Shown here in pieces: positions 14,042 to 17,075 of a stretch of DNA of 17,075 bases. The stretch is from PNAI01 sp964575715 (GTDB taxonomy: Bacteria; Pseudomonadota; Alphaproteobacteria; Rhizobiales; Xanthobacteraceae). A model generated the notes under the pieces. That model made no database searches. It was not told the origin of the DNA and was given only the letters and a program-made list of their open reading frames with translations. The position numbers and the translations under genes are program-made. Location: the NCBI GenBank assembly GCA_964575715.1, contig CAZNSG010000167.1:1-17075 (forward strand), given 5' to 3'. Numbering within the stretch: position 1 is the first letter of the stretch; each line of letters starts with the position of its first letter.

Positions 14042-15340
14042 CTACCCCCTCGCCCCCGAAATCGAGGCCAGGCCGTCGCGGTTATAGATGTCGTCGCGGA
14101 ACTGCACGATGCCGTCGGGCGTGGCCCAAGCCGTCACATACACCCAGTACAGCGGCACCGGCCGCGCGATCTTGGCGTCCCGGCGCTCGCCGCTCTTGAC
14201 CACGGCGTCGATCTCCGGCCGCGCCCATCCCGCCGTCTCGACCAGCAGCCAATTGACCAGATCGCGCACATTTTGAATGCGGATGCAGCCGGAAGAATGA
14301 AAGCGGAAATCCTCGCCGAACAAATTCTTGAACGGCGTATCGTGCATGTACACGCCGTCCTTGTTGGGAAAATTGATGCGGATCGAGCCGAGCGAATTGA
14401 AATCGCCCGGGTCCTGCTTGAACTGATAATTGGTGGCTTCTTCCGAATACCAGTTGATCTGCGCCGGCGTGAGCTCGTTGCCGCGCGGATCGAAGATGCG
14501 GATGCGGTTGCTGGTGAGATAATCCGGCGCCTCCTGCATCTTCGGAATGAGGTCGCGGCGCACGATCGAAACCGGCACGGTCCAGTAAGGATTGAAATTG
14601 ATCTCCACGATCCGGCTGACGATGTCGGGCGAAGGCCGGTCGGGCTTGCCCACCACGGCGATATGGCGCGACACCGCGATCCCGTTCTCCACCGCCTCCA
14701 CCTGCGCCGCCGGGATGTTGCAGACCACAAAGCGATTGCCCAGGTGCATGCTCAAGCTGCGCAGCCGCGCCAGATTGTTCTTGAGCTGGCCAAGCCGCGT
14801 GGGCGCCGGAATGTTCATGGCGGTGAACGTATGCTCGCGCATCAGGCCGTCCACCGACAGGCCGTGGCGCGCCTGGAACCGGCGCACCGCGGCCTCGACA
14901 TAGGAATCGTAGATGTCGGAGACGCCGACATTGTCGCCGAGATCGCCGGCTACGCCTAAGCGCTGGCGCAAGGTGATGACGGCCGGATGCCGGTTGCCCA
15001 GCCGCAAGCGGTCGCCCGCCGGCACCATGGGCCAGCCCCCGGCGCCAACGATGGCTTCGTAGCGGCGGATCGCCTGCTCGGTGGTCTGCACCGTGAGCGG
15101 CGAGAGCGTCGGCAGCGCGGCCTTCGGCATCGGGATGGAGCGCGAGGCCGAGTCGAAACCCAGACCGAATTCACCGCCGCGCTGGTTCTGCTCGATCAGC
15201 GATTGCAGTGCTGAGTCTTGCGCGCCCGCAAACCGGGTCGCGAGCACACTGCTCCCGGCCATTGCGCCGGTCGTGGCCAAGCGCCGCAAAAAGCGGCGCC
15301 GGCTCATGGTCGTATCGGCATGAATTCGCAGCTTGGCCAT
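14042..15340 (-). CDS. L,D-transpeptidase (YcbB/LdtD-like, YkuD catalytic domain), Tat-type signal
   Basis: L,D-transpeptidases make 3-3 peptidoglycan cross-links or attach proteins to the wall, outside the cytoplasmic membrane. The 432 residues comprise a twin-arginine-like signal (SRRRFLRRLATTGAMAGSSVLA, about 13-34, cleavage near AGA, 40), a peptidoglycan-binding domain (about 107-178; LRQRLG and VEAAVRRFQARHGLSVDG), and a YkuD domain (about 222-365). The catalytic site is MHDTP (His333) and HSSGCIR (348-354) with nucleophile Cys352. The SSGC form is that of YcbB-type enzymes rather than SHGC. The ATG at 15340 has GGAAAG upstream; a start at 15307 would keep the signal but lacks this. The LdtR-like regulator gene lies upstream on the same strand, after a terminator and repeat H. 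Confidence 0.94.
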   Translation of the reverse strand: MAKLRIHADTTMSRRRFLRRLATTGAMAGSSVLATRFAGAQDSALQSLIEQNQRGGEFGLGFDSASRSIPMPKAALPTLSPLTVQTTEQAIRRYEAIVGAGGWPMVPAGDRLRLGNRHPAVITLRQRLGVAGDLGDNVGVSDIYDSYVEAAVRRFQARHGLSVDGLMREHTFTAMNIPAPTRLGQLKNNLARLRSLSMHLGNRFVVCNIPAAQVEAVENGIAVSRHIAVVGKPDRPSPDIVSRIVEINFNPYWTVPVSIVRRDLIPKMQEAPDYLTSNRIRIFDPRGNELTPAQINWYSEEATNYQFKQDPGDFNSLGSIRINFPNKDGVYMHDTPFKNLFGEDFRFHSSGCIRIQNVRDLVNWLLVETAGWARPEIDAVVKSGERRDAKIARPVPLYWVYVTAWATPDGIVQFRDDIYNRDGLASISGARG

Positions 15341-15480
15341 CCGCTTTCCGAATCCGCAACCACCGCCTCACCAAAGCGCGGCCGCGAGCGGCACGCAAGC
15401 TTGGGTTAGGTCGATTCAGTCGCGGAATGGCTGTAACGGCGCGGCGGGGCGATATTGTGACGAAGAAGATCGAATAATAA

Positions 15481-15491
15481 CAACGACGTTG
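15481..15491. promoter_or_regulatory. Candidate operator upstream of the L,D-transpeptidase gene
   Basis: CAACG-A-CGTTG is an 11-nt inverted repeat about 140 nt before the start codon, just outside repeat H. It could be a regulator site, but the arms are short and I have no reference motif to compare. Confidence 0.2.
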
Positions 15492-15500
15492 ATGTTTGAC

Positions 15501-15713
15501 CCGTCATCCTGAGGCGCGAGCCAACGGGTCCGCGCGAGCGCGGCCCGATGGTAAACTCCGCGAGCCTCGAAGGATGAACGGCCCCAGTGCTGCAATAGCC
15601 GGGCCGTCGCCCTTCGAGGCTCGGCCACGCAAGTCGGCTATAGCCGACTTGCGCATGAAAATGCCGATCTCGGGTAAACCCGAGATCGGTGGCCGAGCGC
15701 CTCAGGGTGACGG
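15501..15713. repeat. Large composite palindromic element H (CCGTCATCCTGAGGCGC arms)
   Basis: The outer arms 15501-15517 and 15697-15713 pair over 17 bp with one mismatch. Inside are GAGCCTCGAAGG (15562-15573) pairing with CCTTCGAGGCTC (15611-15622), the hairpin CAAGTCGGCTA/TAGCCGACTTG (15630-15651), and CCGATCTCGGGT-AA-ACCCGAGATCGG (15664-15689). The last two modules recur in element G. It fills most of the 468-nt gap between ldtR and the transpeptidase gene; the rest is the ldtR terminator and the transpeptidase promoter region (15341-15500), in which no clear -35/-10 pair was found. Confidence 0.85.
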
Positions 15714-15744
15714 AGATGAGTCAATGATTGCGTCCGTTGACATA

Positions 15745-15779
15745 AAATAATCAACCCCCGGCCGGGTGTCCGGCCGGGG
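15745..15779 (-). terminator. Intrinsic terminator of ldtR
   Basis: A perfect 10-bp GC-rich stem (15756-15765 with 15770-15779) around a 4-nt loop, followed on the minus strand by the T-rich GTTGATTATTTT. It lies 30 nt past the ldtR stop. It implies that the transpeptidase gene downstream has its own promoter. Confidence 0.75.
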
Positions 15780-15808
15780 ATCGGATCAGGCGAATATCGC
15801 TTTAAATC

Positions 15809-16321
15809 TCAGAGCCGGTAGAGAATCTGGTCGGTCCAGAACCGTTCCAGCCGGTGCAGCGACTTGTTGAGCGTCGCGAATTCCTCGGCATTGATGCCGC
15901 CAACCTGCTCCACCGTCCGGATGTGCTTCTGATAGAGACTGTCGACGATCTCGCGCACCTCGATGCCCTTCTCGGTCAGCTTGATGCGGACCGAGCGGCG
16001 ATCGACGCGCGAGCGCTGGTGATCGAGGAAGCCCATCTCGACCAGCTTCTTGAGGTTGTAGGAGACGTTGGAGCCGAGATAGTAGCCGCGCGTGCGCAGC
16101 TCGCCGGCGGTCACCTCCTTGTCGCCGATATTGTACAGCAGCAGCGCCTGCACCGAATTGATGTCGGCGCGGCCGCGGCGGTCGAACTCATCCTTGATCA
16201 CGTCGAGCAGACGGCGATGCAGCCGCTCGACCAGTGTCAATGAATCGAGATAGAACGGCGCAATATGGTCGTAACGCGCCTGACGATCGGCCGGTTCGAC
16301 CGGCTTAACAGCGGTCTTCAT
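15809..16321 (-). CDS. ldtR: MarR-family transcriptional regulator, LdtR-like
   Basis: A 170-residue protein with the MarR plan: dimerisation helices at both ends, a winged helix at about 55-120, recognition region TAGELRTRGYYLGSNVSYNLKKL (71-93; the helix is about YYLGSNVSYNLKKL) and wing DRRSVRIKLTEKG (107-119). The sequence and its position near an L,D-transpeptidase match LdtR of Rhizobiales (studied in Liberibacter and Sinorhizobium), which controls a transpeptidase gene and responds to small ligands. The open frame extends to 16384, but the ATG at 16321 has GGAAGG about 8 nt upstream, so I use it. The transcript should end at the hairpin at 15756-15779. Confidence 0.88.
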   Translation of the reverse strand: MKTAVKPVEPADRQARYDHIAPFYLDSLTLVERLHRRLLDVIKDEFDRRGRADINSVQALLLYNIGDKEVTAGELRTRGYYLGSNVSYNLKKLVEMGFLDHQRSRVDRRSVRIKLTEKGIEVREIVDSLYQKHIRTVEQVGGINAEEFATLNKSLHRLERFWTDQILYRL

Positions 16322-16442
16322 AATGACGCCTTCCCGTGTTTCTATGTGGCGACGAAGCCCTGTTCCTCGTCGCGTCACGCCCACAATAGGTCGCTCAGCT
16401 TAAAAAATGTAGAATGAAGATTAGATTTATCCGAGATCGTGA

Positions 16443-16455
16443 ATCATTTGATGAT
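16443..16455. promoter_or_regulatory. Candidate operator upstream of ldtR
   Basis: ATCAT-TTG-ATGAT is an inverted repeat about 125 nt before the ldtR start, inside an AT-rich stretch (16395-16495) that contrasts with the GC-rich surroundings and probably holds the ldtR promoter. MarR proteins often bind such half-sites and regulate themselves. The arms are only 5 bp, so this is weak. Confidence 0.25.
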
Positions 16456-16506
16456 GTTCTAATACGCGCGGCTTTCTTTACTTGGTATTGACGGTAAACC
16501 GCTGCC

Positions 16507-16654
16507 TAATACCAACCTTCACAATTCGTCATTCCGGCCGAGCCGCGATCCAAGTCGGCCTTGGCCGACTTGGAATCTTCTAAAATCCGATCTCGGGTAA
16601 ACCCGAGATCGGTGGCCCCGGAATGACAAGTCAAGATTTATGCGGGTTGGTATA
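16507..16654. repeat. Composite palindromic element G (ATACCAACC arms) sharing modules with H
   Basis: ATACCAACC (16509-16517) pairs with GGTTGGTAT (16645-16653); a second layer, GTCATTCCGG with CCGGAATGAC, closes the middle. Inside are CCAAGTCGGCC/TTGGCCGACTTGG (16550-16573) and a 26-nt stem-loop at 16587-16612 identical to 15664-15689 in element H, followed by the same GTGGCC-like flank. It lies between mmsB (stop at 16658) and the upstream region of ldtR. Confidence 0.85.
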
Positions 16655-16657
16655 ATA

Positions 16658-17075
16658 TTAGTTGCCACGCACATAGTTGATGATGCCTGAAAAATCCTTT
16701 GCCGCATGGCCGCCGCCCGCATAGCGCTCATAGATTGCGGCCGCCTCGGCACCCAGCCGGGTCGTGGCGCCCCCGGCCCGCGCCGCCTCCTGCGATAGTT
16801 TGAGATCCTTAAGCATCATCGCTGCCGTAAAGCCGGCTTGGTAGTCGCGGTTCGACGGCGCGGTCGGCACCGGGCCCGGCACCGGGCAATAGCTGGTGAG
16901 CGACCAGCATTGCCCGGAAGATTTCGACGCGATGTCGAACAGCTTCTGCGCGTCAAGCCCAAGTTTCTCCGCCAGCACAAAAGCCTCGCAGACCGCGATC
17001 ATCGAGACACCGAGGATCATGTTGTTGCAAATCTTGGCGGCCTGGCCGTTGCCGGGCCCGCCCGCGTGCACGATG
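16658..17075 (-). CDS. mmsB: 3-hydroxyisobutyrate dehydrogenase, C-terminal part (runs off the window)
   Basis: This enzyme oxidises 3-hydroxyisobutyrate to methylmalonate semialdehyde with NAD+ in valine catabolism. About 139 residues are visible, roughly the second half of a protein of about 295. The catalytic lysine segment GNGQAAKICNNMILG is present near the edge, followed by EAFVLAEKLGLDAQ, SGQCWSLTSYCPVPGPVP and the terminal KDFSGIINYVRG, all typical of MmsB. A GTG at 17071 is internal, since the frame stays open to the edge and the NAD-binding Rossmann half is missing only because the window ends. Element G begins 3 nt past the stop. Confidence 0.95.
   Translation of the reverse strand, partial: IVHAGGPGNGQAAKICNNMILGVSMIAVCEAFVLAEKLGLDAQKLFDIASKSSGQCWSLTSYCPVPGPVPTAPSNRDYQAGFTAAMMLKDLKLSQEAARAGGATTRLGAEAAAIYERYAGGGHAAKDFSGIINYVRGN

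Noticed and set aside
13844..14959. 371-codon plus-strand frame with DNA-protein-like His/Arg content
   Set aside because: Antisense to the L,D-transpeptidase and crossing repeat B2; no family features.
9474..16654. CRISPR array
   Set aside because: The repeats are palindromic, dispersed and of different kinds; there is no regular repeat-spacer series and no cas gene.

Overview
The window (about 17 kb, GC-rich) looks like the chromosome of an alphaproteobacterium of the order Hyphomicrobiales (Rhizobiales), probably a Bradyrhizobium or Xanthobacteraceae relative. The evidence is the order glyA-nrdR-ribD-ribE-ribH-nusB-thiL, a K+-independent H+-translocating pyrophosphatase, an LdtR-type MarR regulator next to an L,D-transpeptidase, and many intergenic palindromic elements of a kind common in that group. 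The genus is inferred; there is no rRNA or tRNA gene to fix it.

Layout. Positions 2-148 (+) hold the end of a gene that resembles BamE. It converges on hppA (membrane H+-pyrophosphatase) across a shared hairpin terminator. Then, all on the minus strand, come an MFS transporter, an FMN-dependent 2-hydroxyacid dehydrogenase and the tightly packed block thiL, nusB, ribH, ribE, ribD, nrdR (5.1-9.4 kb; transcribed nrdR to thiL). glyA follows at 9.6-10.9 kb. This half is core metabolism: serine/glycine and one-carbon supply, control of ribonucleotide reductase, riboflavin synthesis, antitermination, the last step of thiamine diphosphate synthesis, and pyrophosphate-driven proton pumping.

From about 11 kb the character changes to an accessory region: a secreted phospholipase-D/Nuc-like protein, an orphan antitoxin, a vapBC toxin-antitoxin pair whose toxin gene is broken twice, and an 84-residue secreted protein of unknown role. 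An L,D-transpeptidase (cell-wall cross-linking), its likely MarR-family regulator LdtR, and the 3' end of mmsB (3-hydroxyisobutyrate dehydrogenase, valine breakdown) close the window.

The most interesting content is the repeats. At least eight palindromic elements of about 80-215 nt lie between 9.4 and 16.7 kb, and none of that size was seen between 0.25 and 9.4 kb. Several are composite. One 40-nt stem-loop module sits inside three different outer palindromes, and one pair of outer elements gives an 'empty versus filled' comparison. Another module pair is shared by two unrelated outer palindromes. A pair of facing hairpins bounded by CTAG has inserted into vapC. Removing 163 nt (one CTAG copy plus the hairpins) and one extra A restores a 131-residue PIN-domain toxin exactly.
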